From positions 1,674,001 through 1,738,000 of the forward strand of contig JAGYXB010001414.1 of assembly GCA_022495005.1 (NCBI GenBank): DNA of 64,000 nucleotides. Direction: 5' to 3'. The position numbers and the translations under genes are program-made. Position 1 is the stretch's first letter. Each line of letters begins with the position of its first letter. The notes under the pieces are model-generated. The model made no database searches, had not been told where the DNA came from, and saw only the letters and a list, made by a program, of their open reading frames with translations. Shown in pieces: positions 52,075-64,000 of this stretch. Source of the DNA: Rhyacophila brunnea. Lineage: Eukaryota > Arthropoda > Insecta > Trichoptera > Rhyacophilidae.

Positions 52075-52140
52075 ATTACAACGGTAGAGTATTGGTAGTG
52101 TACGTGGATTTCAGATTCGAATCCCGCGTATTGCTAATTC
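52075..52140 (+). repeat. tRNA-related SINE relic
   Basis: Contains a good B-box AGATTCGAATCCCGC (52113-52127) about 25 bases after an A-box-like ACGGTAGAGTATTGGTAG. No acceptor stem or cloverleaf can be folded, so this is a tRNA-derived SINE or relic and not a tRNA gene. Confidence 0.35.
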
Positions 52141-52822
52141 AGATACTTATTATGTTTTTTTACTTGACAGTCATCCCTTCTATAAGACTCTTTCCTTGGA
52201 TGACTATATACTCCACATGTGAGTGAAATGGTAGTCTATATTTATTAAAAACTAGCGATCGCGTGAAATGTGGAAAGAAAAATTAGACATACCTACACAT
52301 ACAATGAAGAAATATACGAATGCGTATTACTAGTTATTCGATTTCTAGGTGCGCATTTCTAACCCGTGCCTCATCTCATATTGTACGTCCTTCTTTTGAG
52401 TGAAGTTTTGTCGATATTGATTTGGTAGTTATTGAATAATAACTGAATTATCCGACAAACAGATAAATATTCCCATATAAATTTGAAACCACAAACTAAG
52501 ATCGATTTAATATGAAATAAGAGTTCTCGCAGTAATTATTGTTTTGGCCAAATTGTAGATTTTTTCGTCAGGTTTGAAATAATCGTAAGCAAGCATTAAA
52601 AACTCACGTAAATAAGTATATTGTTTAGTTTGAAGATTGAATACTAATGTTACCATTATCTAAGCGTAAGGAAAACTAACTAGCTATTCTATTATTAGGG
52701 TAATATGTATAAACCTATACTCTCAATATCGGCATAAAATAAATTAGATACATACTTAACCACTGTGAGAGCTTTTGTTTTATTCAATTGAATTCTTTGA
52801 TAAATATTAGCGTTTAACTCAC

Positions 52823-52892
52823 CTAGTTTCACATTAGTGGTCCACTGTTTATGGATTTTTGCTTAAATTGCAGTTTGATGGTGACGACGGAT
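52823..52892 (-). ncRNA. Candidate 70-nt spliced non-coding or 5'UTR exon
   Basis: On the minus strand CTCTTTTATTTTTCCAG|AT is a strong 3' splice site and CTAG|GTGAGTTAAAC a strong 5' splice site, exactly 70 bases apart. All three frames contain stops, and the only ATG is followed at once by TGA, so it cannot be an internal coding exon. It could be a 5'UTR exon of a minus-strand gene (Tob, about 35 kb downstream, is the only one in the window) or part of a long non-coding RNA. On the plus strand, TTGCTTAAATTGCAG followed by FDGDDGSGKIKETID and a stop is a weaker alternative. Confidence 0.4.
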
Positions 52893-53277
52893 CTGGAAAA
52901 ATAAAAGAGACAATTGATTAGATAAAAAATATTATATTGTGTGTATTTCACGTTAGTATTGAACACGTAAACCGGTATTTAACGTTTAATGAATAAATAT
53001 AAACGTTGTATAGATGATAAAGCTGAATAAACAACAGTGTTAGTTTTTACTTTAGGCAAAGTAAAATGAAATATCATTTAGTCTCTCTTTATTGCACACA
53101 GGTCTTTATTGCACAGGTTCCCCTTAGATTGGTAAAATATAAGCATTGTTTCTATAAAATCTGGGTCCGTGGTATGTATCTATAATAATAATATATATAT
53201 AATGTTTTCCCTATCATACTCTCTATTCTCACTCCATGAATAGGAGTTGAAAAATGGTTACAATGGATTCTTGTAAA

Positions 53278-54643
53278 AACGCGTCGGCCCACGTGCTCGT
53301 CGTAGGTCAAAATTGAGTTTTTATTGTATTTTCAAACCATGATCCTGGACCCTCCTTAAACGTTGTAGATAATCTATTTATATAATTTTGAAGCCTTATT
53401 ATCCTTTATAGTTATTTTAAACATTTTGATGACTGCATAAAGTATTTTTGTTACATAAAATAGTATTCTTTTAAACCTCTCGCTCTAATGTTTTAGAATA
53501 TAGTCATATTTCGGTACATAACTGTGCAGTGGTGTTAAGATTTTTTATATTTATTAATTTTTAAACGCATTTATAAAACCATTAATATAGTTTATTACGA
53601 GATAATTTTTGTAAAATATTCACGATAAAAAATTATATTGATAATCTCTGTGATCCCAAATTTGACAAGAATTAGGCATTTTATTATTCAAAAAATCGGC
53701 AAGATTACATTTGAAGATGATTCTAAAGATATTTATTATAAGCTATGTCTTTGACCATTCAAGTGTGATAAACATCTTATGAATAATGATTGCTTTATAA
53801 TAATTATTGACCTAAGAATAAGGTAGTGTTTTTTTGAAATACGCCATTTCTTTTGTCATACCCCAGTGGTTAAGCTACAACATACGGCCGTAGCCATAAA
53901 TTGACAAACTATAATTAAAGTAGGGAGTAAAATGATATTGACGCGCGTGTTTGAACATGTACCTAACCGATACATTTTAAACGGTACATTTTACTCCCTA
54001 CTTTAATTATAGTTTGTCAATTTATGGCTACGGCCGTGTGTTGTAGCTTAACCACTGGGGAATGACAAAAGAAATGGCGTATTTCAAAAAAACACTACCT
54101 TATTCTTAGGTCAATAATTAATATAAAGCAATCATTATTCATAAAATGTTTATCACACTTGAATGGTCAAAGACATAGCTTATAATAAATATCTTTAGAA
54201 TCATCTTCAAATGTGTTAATCTTGCCGATTTTTTGAATAATAAAATGCCATATTCTTGTCAAATTTGGGATCACAGAGATTATCAATATAATTTTTTATC
54301 GTGAATATTTTACAAAAATTATCTCGTAATAAATTATACTAATGGTTTTACAAATGCGTTTAAAAATTAATAAACGTAAAAAATCTTAACACCACTGCCC
54401 AGTTATGTACCGAAATATGACTATATTCTAAAACATTAGAGCGAGAGGTTTAAAAGAATACTATTTTATGTAACAAAAATACTTTATGCAGTCATCAAAT
54501 GTTTAAAGTAACTATAAATGATAATAAGGCTTCAAAATTATATAAATAGATTATCTACAACGTTTAAGGAGTGTCCAGGATGATGGTTTGAAAATACAAC
54601 AAAAACTCAATTTTGACCTTCGACGAGCATGTCCCCCCTTAAG
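53278..54643. mobile_element. 1.37-kb fold-back element: inverted duplication of the 730-bp TIR family
   Basis: Two arms of about 655 bases, 53278-53934 and 53987-54643, are reverse complements of each other, separated by a 52-base spacer. By eye they agree at roughly 97%. Each arm corresponds to the family at 4149 and 23875 but lacks the original right terminus; both outer ends are the left-type terminus, best kept at 54643 (ACGAGCATGTCCCCCCTTAAG region). The arms share changes absent from the other copies (for example ATTACGAGATAATTTTTGTA), so one arm was copied from the other. A transcript crossing it would form a very long hairpin. Confidence 0.9.
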
Positions 54644-54926
54644 TTAAGTCACATATTGTAGAGTGTAGAGGGTTCATGGACTTGAAAAAAATTAAATGTT
54701 TCAAGAAATATTTAGACAATTAATACTAACTTCAAAATGATATGCATGTTTGCCGCCCGTTTAATCGATACGTAGAATTACGATGTTATTAATAAGTACA
54801 ATCAGCGGCCATTTTCTTTGAAAGATTTAAAAGGGGGCCTTGAAGCAGTTAAAACTAAACATAACATTATTAAATTATAACAAGTCCATTAAAAATGCAT
54901 CTTTCTCACAGATCGAGTATAAAATA

Positions 54927-55358
54927 CAGTATAACCCCTATTTTACGTTTTTTAAGGGACTGAAGAAAAAAAACTTAATTGGAGGGAAAATGTAAAAGGG
55001 GGGTATTGAAAAAAAGAACATTTAAATTTTATGTTTCTAAAAAAATAACGTTTTATTAAAAAACAACATTCAATTAAAATTTTTATTGAATTTTTTTTTA
55101 TTTTTTATTAAAAAAATCATGTATATTAGTTTGTTGCATTTTTGTTATGTTATTCTCACCTTACGCCGTTCGAATGTCACGACCCAATCATTGTTAAGCG
55201 CGCGTACCTCGCATATTTTGAATATTTCCGACGTAAATCGCGGGAAAGAAAAACGTAAATTCGGGTATTAAATGTACTGAAATACATTGGGACTGAAAAA
55301 ATTACACGCAATTGCCGGGTAAACGTGAATTCCGGGCACGTAAAACGAAGTTATACTG
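54927..55358. mobile_element. Pogo/Tigger-like MITE, 432 bp, TA duplication
   Basis: Termini CAGTATAACCCCTATTTTAC and GTAAAACGAAGTTATACTG are imperfect inverted repeats of pogo/Tigger type (CAGT...ACTG), flanked by TA at 54925-54926 and 55359-55360. Interior repeats such as CGGGTATTAAA and AACGTGAATTCCGGG lie near the right end. No transposase is encoded. Confidence 0.8.
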
Positions 55359-56060
55359 TATTATCTTGCAACTAAATCTACCGAATAATCGTGGCAATAG
55401 TGTCATCTTCAATAAAAATTGTGATAACCTAGATTCTTCGACTAGTTCTTAATTATCTTGTTAAATTACACACTCAAGATTTTTCTTGAGCTTATTGGAG
55501 TGCCGTTGGTTTATTTCTATACACTTTAACTTTATTACTAAGTTATATAATTATTTTTCGTTGTTTTTATTTTTAAAGTAACATCTGTTACTCTGGCGTT
55601 TAAACGTTTGTTTACGTAAGGAAATGCAAATGGCCGACAATAATAAATTCGTTGCCTAGGCAACGGATATTCTTGCGTTTGTATACAGCCGACCGATTCA
55701 CAACTAACTTCATACTGTCGCGCATTTTCGTAATGGTGTGCGCGCCCAGCTCTCAATTTCACACTCTACCAAACGCCCCAAAAGAAGTATAACTTAAAAA
55801 ATATTTTCATTTCCAAGGTGTGATTCTAGGAAAGAGATACATTGATATTTTTACAGAATACGCTGGTAATTGGAATATATGATTTTTATTTTATTGTAAC
55901 GTGGAGCTCCTTAAAATCAGTCAGTGCCACGAGTATCCAAGTTTTTTTAATCTACTGCTGAGTAACATCAAGATTTTTTTTAAATGTGAAACGATGATTC
56001 ACTGATAATAGATACGTGATATGAAAGTTTTTTGTGTTCATTGGATTGGTGTTAAATAAA

Positions 56061-56514
56061 ATAATTAAAAGATTAAAAGAACTTTTTATATACAACGTTT
56101 TTAAATTTTCTGTTGATTATGTTCAAACCTGTACCTACTTGATATGAAGTAAATAAAAAACGAACAAATATAGAATACTGAAATGTCATTTTGATTTCCA
56201 TAGTAACGCATTTATATATTAATAATTTAGTTGCTAGGACCACCCACTTAGCAACCAATAATAGTGGATTGGATTACGGATTTCTTCCGAAATAACTTTT
56301 CATGCAAAACAGAATTAACTGAAAATGAATTCAATTCTACTTAAATATGGCTAAAAGTATTAAAAGAATGCATTGGCATTGTGTTCTGATATATTATATA
56401 AGTTTAAAATGTCTAGCTAGTCGGGAAGGTAGTTAAAAATCGATTGCAAGATTTGTACCGGACAAACAACCACCGGAAAAATAAGAATACGAGCTAATAA
56501 AAACGTTGTAAAAT
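56061..56514 (-). mobile_element. MITE-like repeat family M2, copy e
   Basis: Full-length inverted copy from ATAATTAAAAGATTAAAAG and TATACAACGTTTTTAAATTT to GAGCTAATAAAAACGTTGTA. It has one CCGGACAAACAACCA unit. The TTGCTAGG arm pairs only partly with CTTAGCAACCA here. Confidence 0.75.
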
Positions 56515-56719
56515 AAGGTTAAAGTATGGTATTTGTATAAAAAATTGCTTTCATTATACAAAATATCAAATTCATACCATCACTAATGAAAAACATACGT
56601 TTTATAGAAAATTGTTGTATGGGGCACAACATCGTCGTCAAAAACTTTATGACTGGAGGCAGAATAAAAAAAAGAATGTCTATTTAAGTAATCTTTTGGT
56701 ATTATATGATTCATACGGA

Positions 56720-56965
56720 ACTTTTTTAATTGACGGGCTTATTCCGTTAGACGCGTAAAGGTCGACAGTATTTATTTTCTTTTCGAGAAAAATAAAAAAA
56801 AGCCGAAACGAATAAGCTTCGCAATATTTCATCCGTGATAATTTTGGACGGCGCTAGCTGTATCCGGGAAAGGCTTTTAATAGTTCGGGGGTTGAGAAAA
56901 GAAGGGGTGGAATATATACACAAGGCTTTAATTAAACCTACGCCGCGTGTGACGCAGCAATAACC
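56720..56965. other. GC-richer non-coding island
   Basis: Distinct composition with segments such as GGACGGCGCTAGCTGTATCC and CCTACGCCGCGTGTGACGC. No coding frame is convincing on either strand. A regulatory element is possible. Confidence 0.25.
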
Positions 56966-57790
56966 CAGTCGAATCAAAACAGAGAAAATTACTTTTATAA
57001 CATAAAAGATATACCTGCGCTACAGAGAACTGTCTAATAACTAAAATGTATTTATATAAGTTATATTTATTATATATTTTTTTCATGACATATAAATTCC
57101 CACCGATTGCAGAAGTAGGCGTAAATGAGTTGATAATAGACAGATGTTGACGACGATTATTAAGTCATAATAATTTAGGGGTGTGAAAAAAAGGTGGTCA
57201 CCTACAAATAATTCATTATGATTGTTCATTTTTTTGTTTTTATCGGTAAATTTATTCTATTAAATAAATTAGGTTTTAAATATTAATAGAATGTGAAAAA
57301 TACACGTTTGTCTATATTTTATGATGAATGTTTTTGTGTATGCTTAATTATTAAAAAGTATGATTCGTTAGTAATATACCTATTGTGTATTATAAATGGA
57401 TATTATCTTGTACGTTCATTTTTTAATAAGTACTATCTATGCTATCGGATGTTAGCGATGATTTTGACTGTCTTTTTCTTATCTGACGCTGCTCTAAGGA
57501 GCGATAGAGTGCTGACCTCAACTCAGTCTCTGCAATTCATATGTTAGACTTTTTTTCGTCTACCAAGACCTCAACGGGAACCATTCATATTCGGTCTTAA
57601 GTAGATATGTTCAAAATTCTCACTTATAAATTATACGACTGGATATCTACAGTTATCAGCTACATACTGATGACGAAATTAATATCATGACAGATCTGGA
57701 CGTTGCTTACATTTTGATATTTACAACATAACTGCACGTTGATATAATAAAGTGACATATTATAACTAATCTAATCTAATTATGTGTATA

Positions 57791-57905
57791 TATCATCATC
57801 ATCAGAAACGTGACGACCCATGATGAGTTCTGGGTTTCTCCAAAACTCTATCCAGATGCCCCTATTTAAAGGGGTCGCTTTCCAGTTTGGTATCATTGTA
57901 GACAC
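57791..57905 (-). mobile_element. SINE or LINE 3' end with (GAT)n tail
   Basis: On the minus strand the sequence ends CGTCACGTTTCTGATGATGATGATA, the same kind of tail as the RTE copies. The upstream part (GAGAAACCCAGAACTCATC and CCCCTTTAAATAGGGGC) is not RTE coding sequence. A SINE mobilised by RTE machinery is the simplest reading; this is inference. Confidence 0.4.
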
Positions 57906-60900
57906 CAACAGGACTATTGTAACAAATCATTGAGATGTAGCATTTAAAAAAATCATATTAACATTACCGCACTTGCACCCTAGTTTGTTTGACACCCGAG
58001 TGATAGTGAAATATATTTTTAAAATGCTTCCGATTAGAATCTCCAATTGAACTGTGTTACCAATTATTGTATGCGGAATTGCCATATTCGTGTTATTTTG
58101 GATCAAGAAAAATAGCGGAAACGTGTTACAGTGTTAATTAATTAGAATAGCCCTGCAGATAGAACTATCGATTTTTTGATCTCTGTCCAGTTGAAATACT
58201 CTACATTACTGTCGGTGCCAGTCCACTGTCGTTAATATGCTAAACTTGACCTAGGCAGCGCAGTTTCCCATTTTAATCATTTCAACTGCATTCATATAGA
58301 TTCACTGAAGTATTTTATAATTTTATTTACTAACAAGATCACAATATAAGTTATCTGGATGTAGTGTCGAGAAGAAGTATCTGCTATAAATTGAGCATTA
58401 TATTATCGAGTAGACCATGATTTGTTCGTTATTTATTTAAATCATATAAATGTTAAAAACAAGTTTCACTTATTCAAAAAATCACTTTCCACAAGTTATC
58501 AATCCATTGCATTTTAATATATTTATAAAATACATTAAAATCACATAACACTACAAAAACGACGAATGTTTGAAAAAAAACATAGACTGAAGTGGAAAAA
58601 TACCAACCGTAAAAATGAAATGAAAATACGATATTTTTTTACACGATTAGAAATGAAGGTTATGTTTTATTATAGCGCATGCCAGATACCGTACGCGAGT
58701 CGACAGTTTGCGATAAGCCGGTTGATAAGAGCCGCGTAAAAGCAGATACGGACGCATAGTAAATTATTTAGGATGGGTTTAGATTAAATTTGTGAGTTCT
58801 GATAACCACTTTGTAAGGAATGTAAAAATAGCGTTTTAATTTTGTAGGAATGTAAAATATTATTTAGATGTATAAATATATTTTATATCAATTAAATCTA
58901 AAATTATTTTATTGATAACATAATCAATAACAAAATGGCAATTTATGGAAAAAAATACGAAAATAAAACGTTTCTAATTAACGAGAAATATTTTCTCATT
59001 CGATCAATATTGGTTTATTTGGTTATGATCTCAGAAGAAGAAAAGTATTGAAATACCTACATGTAATTGAGAAATCTTAAATTTAATATATTATAGTTGT
59101 GGATGAATATTTTCACTGCTCATTCAATTAGTGGTTAACTTTACTATAGGGTTAACGGTTGGGAAAAATTAAAATTTCGTAAAAAAGGTAGTATATTGGA
59201 TGTGGGTGAACAATCCGATTAAGCAGAAAAAATATCATTGAATGTATACTTAAAATTTGTCCCTAAAAAGATTTCGAGAATAATTAAATTAAGCACTATT
59301 ACCTCCGATATGGTTGTATAAATCTATTTTGAGGCTGATATTATTATAAGAGACTGAGCCACCGACCCGTTGCTTCACTGATTGTCAGAAACTGATGAAT
59401 GTTGAGAAAAAATCTTCGATGAATCTGTAAAAAAGAGTATGGGGATACCTACCAGTTTAATTACAAACTGTACTGGTGAAATTTATAAAAATGTAAGGAC
59501 TCCGCCGGTTGGGATGGGAATGATATAATCATTGAAAATCGTTGAATCAAACAAAACATATATAATCATTGAAACTGTTAATATCGATAACAACAGAGAG
59601 ATGAGACCATGCTTTAGGTAGATGTACAAAGTAGAAAAATACTATTGTTATGACAAATAGCGTTCTAGAGAAGTGGAGATGAATTAGTAAAAATAAATTT
59701 TAGAAGCGACCATAGTCCATACCGAGTTTAGCGTAATTGTTAATAATAACTGTTTATAATATATATTTTTTGACGTATTATTTACACATTCGTGTTTTTA
59801 AAATGTGCCCAGTACGAAAATCGTATTTTAGTTCAGTCAATATTATTTTACCTTGGAATTATTATTGCGCGATGTTTTATTACAAAGCGGCACGAAAAAA
59901 ATATTACGCTATATAAAAAGGTTGCCGCGAAAGAAAATATCGCAAATTTTATAGCGTTTTAAAAATAGCGCATTACATGGAAAATTCACAGCACGTAGTT
60001 GACGACAATATAATATTTTGTGTTATATAAAAAAATATACATACTTACTAACATAATATAACAGAATCATATTCATAATTAATTTAATCCATAAAATATT
60101 GTACTTCGACACTTCACTTTATTTGACATTAATATTTAAAAAAATATATTGAAATATTAAAATTGAAAATAATCTGGCACCGAAAACCTTAAGGTAACTA
60201 AAAATAAAATATGCTACAAAGCTCTTAATACGACATTTTCTTTTGTACCTGTTTAAAAAATAATTAAAAATAAATAATCTCAATGTTATAAATGAAGACA
60301 GAATTATAATTCTATTTATTTTATATGATAATCTATAGACTGATACTATAGTAGATTCACAAGACCACCGGCAAAGTAGCGTCATACTAATATTTAATTA
60401 GGAACACAAATTATCAGTTTTTAGAGTTGATTCAGGCGTTAACCTAAAAGATTAAGATTAAGATAACTATTGAAATACTATAAAACATATTAACATAAAA
60501 ACATATTAACTACTGCCGATAATTTTGATTGTGGGTTTTTAAATATAATATATTATCATATTTGTATGTCAGAGGCAGTATGCCTAAAGTTAGATCACAT
60601 AATTCAACATTTCAGTACATTTATAGTGGAAAAAAGAAAATCATTAAGCCGTAAAAATCTTAAATTTTGCTTTTTTACAATCGTTTCTATTAAAATTACG
60701 AGTTCTTATGTAGAGATTTATTTTTTTACTAATGCTTACTATTAGATTTTGTGAGATACAATCAATTATGACTTGTTACAAAAATCTTTCAACATACAAG
60801 TGACTGCACACGGTTGTATGCAATATTAAAAAAAATGCACTTTTTTATTATGTAGCGTTGGCATTATGTGTGAAAAATTGGCATACGCGAGAATCTGTCG

Positions 60901-63900
60901 CATTTTCCGATGAAAAAATAAAATCTATGCGGTCATTAAGAAACAATACGTTAGCGATCAGTTTGCAAAAATAGAAGTGAAGATGTGGTTTGCGTCGAAA
61001 CCGCTTGGCGATCTATATGTGTCACGGTATTATTCTCGGATTTTGGCACTGAAAAATGTATTTGTTTTCAAAACAGTAGCAGAGGTGGAAAACGACAGAA
61101 TGTAGAAACACGTATTCTTGGCACCCTGGCCGCGGCATAAATATAGTGCAGAAAGAAAATACATTAGCAAAATACTTCTACGCAAGATACGCTAAATTGT
61201 TTCGGCAGAAACAAAGCAAAAAATCTGACACCCAAGCGTAGACGATGTTTCAAAATTCGAGGAGCAAAGGTTTTTCATCAACATTTAGTCATTCAAATAT
61301 AGAATGCGAGGAACGAAATTTCAAAATTTTGGCACCTTTATTATTGGAACGTTATTTATTTATTACAAATATTTCATTAAAAAAAAGATAATGATATGAA
61401 TGACAAACATATTGTAATATTGATGTGCTATCACGTGAAATTGCGTGGACTCTGTTACCATGGAGATAAAAAATCTTCAATAAAAAATATATATCGACAT
61501 GAAACATCTGCCTAGTGTATATACGACATATATTTTAATTAAATTTATATTTTAAATCGATTCTCATCAAGCGAGCAAGCTCAATTATTATTATCGAAAG
61601 GTTTAATAAAAATGTAAATTACTATGTTCACTCCTAAGCGAATTAACATACTTTTTAAAAGACGAATAGAAGTCCATGGATTTAGAGACGTTTTGCGAGT
61701 TCGTTAAAAGAAAAAACAGTAACCAATTCATAAAATTAGTACACTTTTTTTCCCCGACCATGTCCGATCCTCACAGGATCATATGGGCCTCCACAGAGTG
61801 GAAATTTGTATTGACAGATTTTGTATTTTTTTGTCGTCTTCAAATGGATGTCAGCCACTTGATCAACCTATTAGGTCCATACCCTGACACACACAAATTG
61901 AAAAACAATATGTGTACTTGCCAGACCCAGAATTCAAACCTGGAAACCTTAAATAGGAAGCTAAAAATCGCTAAAAAAAAGAAAGAAAAAAAAGCTCGTT
62001 AAAATTATATATTGTACCTAAAGCATGTAGGTAATGTAGGTATACATTATAAAAATGGCAATAGATTTAAAATAATAATCTAATTTTGTAATAAGAAAGT
62101 AAATGCCATCCAATTTTCGGTTAGATTAATTTAGTTGACAACAAAACTTATACAAAGCCAATAGATACATACACATGTGCAAACAGCGTTTTGGATATTT
62201 TGATTCATAAAAGCTTGGCACGTTACATGTTGAAGGAAGACACAACTTTTTTAAAATTATTTAATAAATTGTTGTCAGAGGATGAAAATATTTCGCAGAC
62301 AGGCTCAAAAGTCAAACATGTGTAACAGTTTATTTTAAAATTGTTGTCATGTTATGTAGTCAAGTCATCATTGACAATTTAATTTATTGCACCTCCGTCA
62401 AGCGACTTCAATGGTACGGCTAACTCTGATATATTATAATTTAGTACCCTACGTACACTATATTATGTAACAACCGATAAGAAAAATAATTTTAATCTGT
62501 AAATTTTTTTTTTTATTAAATTCGATTAAAAAGTGACAAAAACAAAGTAAATAAAAGCGGTGTGATTAAATTGGTAGAAAGCCATGGAAAAATAAATACA
62601 TTTGCGCATGGAAAGATTGCGGTTTGTGTTGATAATATATTTGTTATGTACGCATGTCATACGCATTTTTTGCGATTTAATAATATAACGAAACAATAAA
62701 GGTTTGGTGTATTTAGCTAGTCATATAAAATAATTGATGATAATCATTTACAGTCACATTTGTATTATAATGTCAATGATTTGGTTCCAGGACAAGTCGA
62801 ACATGTTTCATGTTAAAAATTGTCAATGCATATAATAATAAAAAATACGATATACCAATACATTTGTAACAATTTAAAGCTTCAGGTATTTGTAATCCCT
62901 GAAACTTTAGTCTGTTTAAGTAAATCTAAAGTTTTGTTGAAATGCTTGCAAATTTTGACACCCGCAGGTGAAATTTTGTTTAAACAAATATTCAATGCAA
63001 AATGACTTATTTTTAATTATAATCTATAGTAGCTTAAACGGTTTTCTTCAACGATTTTCAAAAATCAATTAATGTCAAACGGTAACCCAGAATAGCTGTA
63101 CCTATATCGATAATTGTATAAATACAGAATTCGTTTTTTTTTTAAATAGTGACATATATATTATTACTACCATCTGTAATTTAGTTTTTAGTTATTATTT
63201 GTAAGATATGAAAGTATGGCTCAGCAGAAGTTAAAAAGAGTAATACTATTAAAATTTAATATGATGGAATTGAATTCCTAACATTTAAATCACTAAAATT
63301 AAGTAAGCAGGAATTATTTTTTCAACAAGTAATAATATGCCGATACACCGGTATTTCAAAAAATCTGGTATTTCGGTAATAGGCAAAGTCGGGTATTTCA
63401 ATTTTTATTTACTGCTTTGTGAGATTTATGTCTAAATCAATAAGCCATTATGGTACCGAAGGTCGATCTTAAAGTGCATTATTGAAAAGGTTATTTCGCA
63501 CTAACAGCTTTTTTACTACCGTTTTAGCTAGGTATTACGATAATTATTATGTTTATCACATAAAGTAAATCCTAAGATAAAAACTGCATAGACTACGTAA
63601 AAAATCTACTAAAAGTTATGAGACAATAAAAAATAAACGATAGATATGCACGAAAGTAAGTCTCTCATTTGTAATAGTTTATTTGATATTATATTTTATA
63701 TACTCATTTTTAACCAATGTGTGATTTTAAAGTGTTGTCTATAAGATAGACAGATATTTAACATGACAAGGCTTCCTATGGCTCGTTTTCCGACAGATAT
63801 TTTATGGTAATACTAGTAGAGCTTGCCCCTAGACTCTCTACCGGAGACTTTACCCTGCAATTGTAATACAACGTTAAAGATCCATTATCTCTTAAAGTAA

Positions 63901-64000
63901 ATCGACACTCATTTTTAACATTTATATTTAGAAATTGTTCACTTAGTTTATAATAGTGATAGTTTTATTATAAAATTGTTTCGTCATTATTAAAAAATAG
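57906..64000. other. 6-kb AT-rich stretch to window end
   Basis: No gene was identified. Includes a GC-richer spot with two GATAAG motifs at about 58680-58750 and a moderately GC-rich block at 60890-61150. A 108-codon ATG frame at 61676-62002 overlaps a minus-strand B-box-like GGTTTGAATTCTGG (61940-61927) and is more likely a SINE relic than a gene. Confidence 0.4.
61740..61985 (-). repeat. Possible tRNA-derived SINE
   Basis: Minus-strand CCAGGTTTGAATTCTGG forms a T-arm-like stem and loop with a B-box. The downstream body includes GTGTGTGTCAGGGTATGGAC and AGGATCGGACATGGTCGGGG. No clear A-box or target duplication. The plus-strand frame over it lacks family similarity. Confidence 0.3.

Noticed and set aside
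52075..52140. tRNA gene
   Set aside because: A and B boxes are present, but no acceptor stem, anticodon arm or cloverleaf can be formed.
61676..62002. 108-codon frame with ATG in a CCATGG context
   Set aside because: Overlaps a tRNA-like B-box on the other strand and ends in a poly-Lys run from an A-tract; more likely a SINE relic.
1..64000. CRISPR arrays, operons, phage or bacterial genes
   Set aside because: No direct-repeat and spacer arrays or ribosome-binding-site gene runs; intron-split Tob and insect-type transposons show animal nuclear DNA.

Overview
The window looks like animal, most likely insect, nuclear DNA: strongly AT-rich, almost gene-empty, and packed with short non-autonomous DNA transposons plus 5'-truncated LINE copies. 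The one confidently identified gene, a Tob/BTG-family gene, is split by an intron with canonical splice sites. The low GC and recurrent GTAGGTACC-like motifs would fit an aphid or a related hemipteran, but that placement is inference; no host-specific marker was seen.

The Tob gene lies on the minus strand: coding exon 1 at 17062-16416, a 1.9-kb intron, and coding exon 2 at 14550-14256. A 5'UTR splice acceptor lies at 17210/17209 and a probable promoter near 17.9-18.0 kb. The predicted protein has 313 residues, with the BTG box A and box B region, a Trp at position 93, a PAM2-like motif, and a Tob-like C-terminus ending in QPLLLAN. Its introns hold hAT-type fragments.

The rest is mobile-element territory. 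Clear cases are: a mariner transposase relic (about 1540-3190) split by an RTE-type LINE with a 10-bp target duplication; a second RTE copy (42721-43139) with its own 10-bp duplication; a third, diverged RTE copy (22018-22600); four hAT-type miniature elements with 8-bp target duplications (4984-5268, 5522-5747, 28698-29206, 43830-44568); a pogo/Tigger-like element (54927-55358); a Harbinger-like element (33069-33510); a roughly 700-bp TIR family in two single copies (4149-4880, 23875-24605) and one large fold-back copy (53278-54643); and a roughly 450-bp family in five copies containing a variable 15-bp minisatellite.

No other protein gene can be named. One 70-bp segment on the minus strand (52892-52823) has excellent splice sites on both sides but stops in all frames, so it may be a non-coding or 5'UTR exon. 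Several GC-richer islands stand out from the AT-rich background and could be promoters, enhancers or unrecognised exons. Most open frames in the window are short and look like chance.
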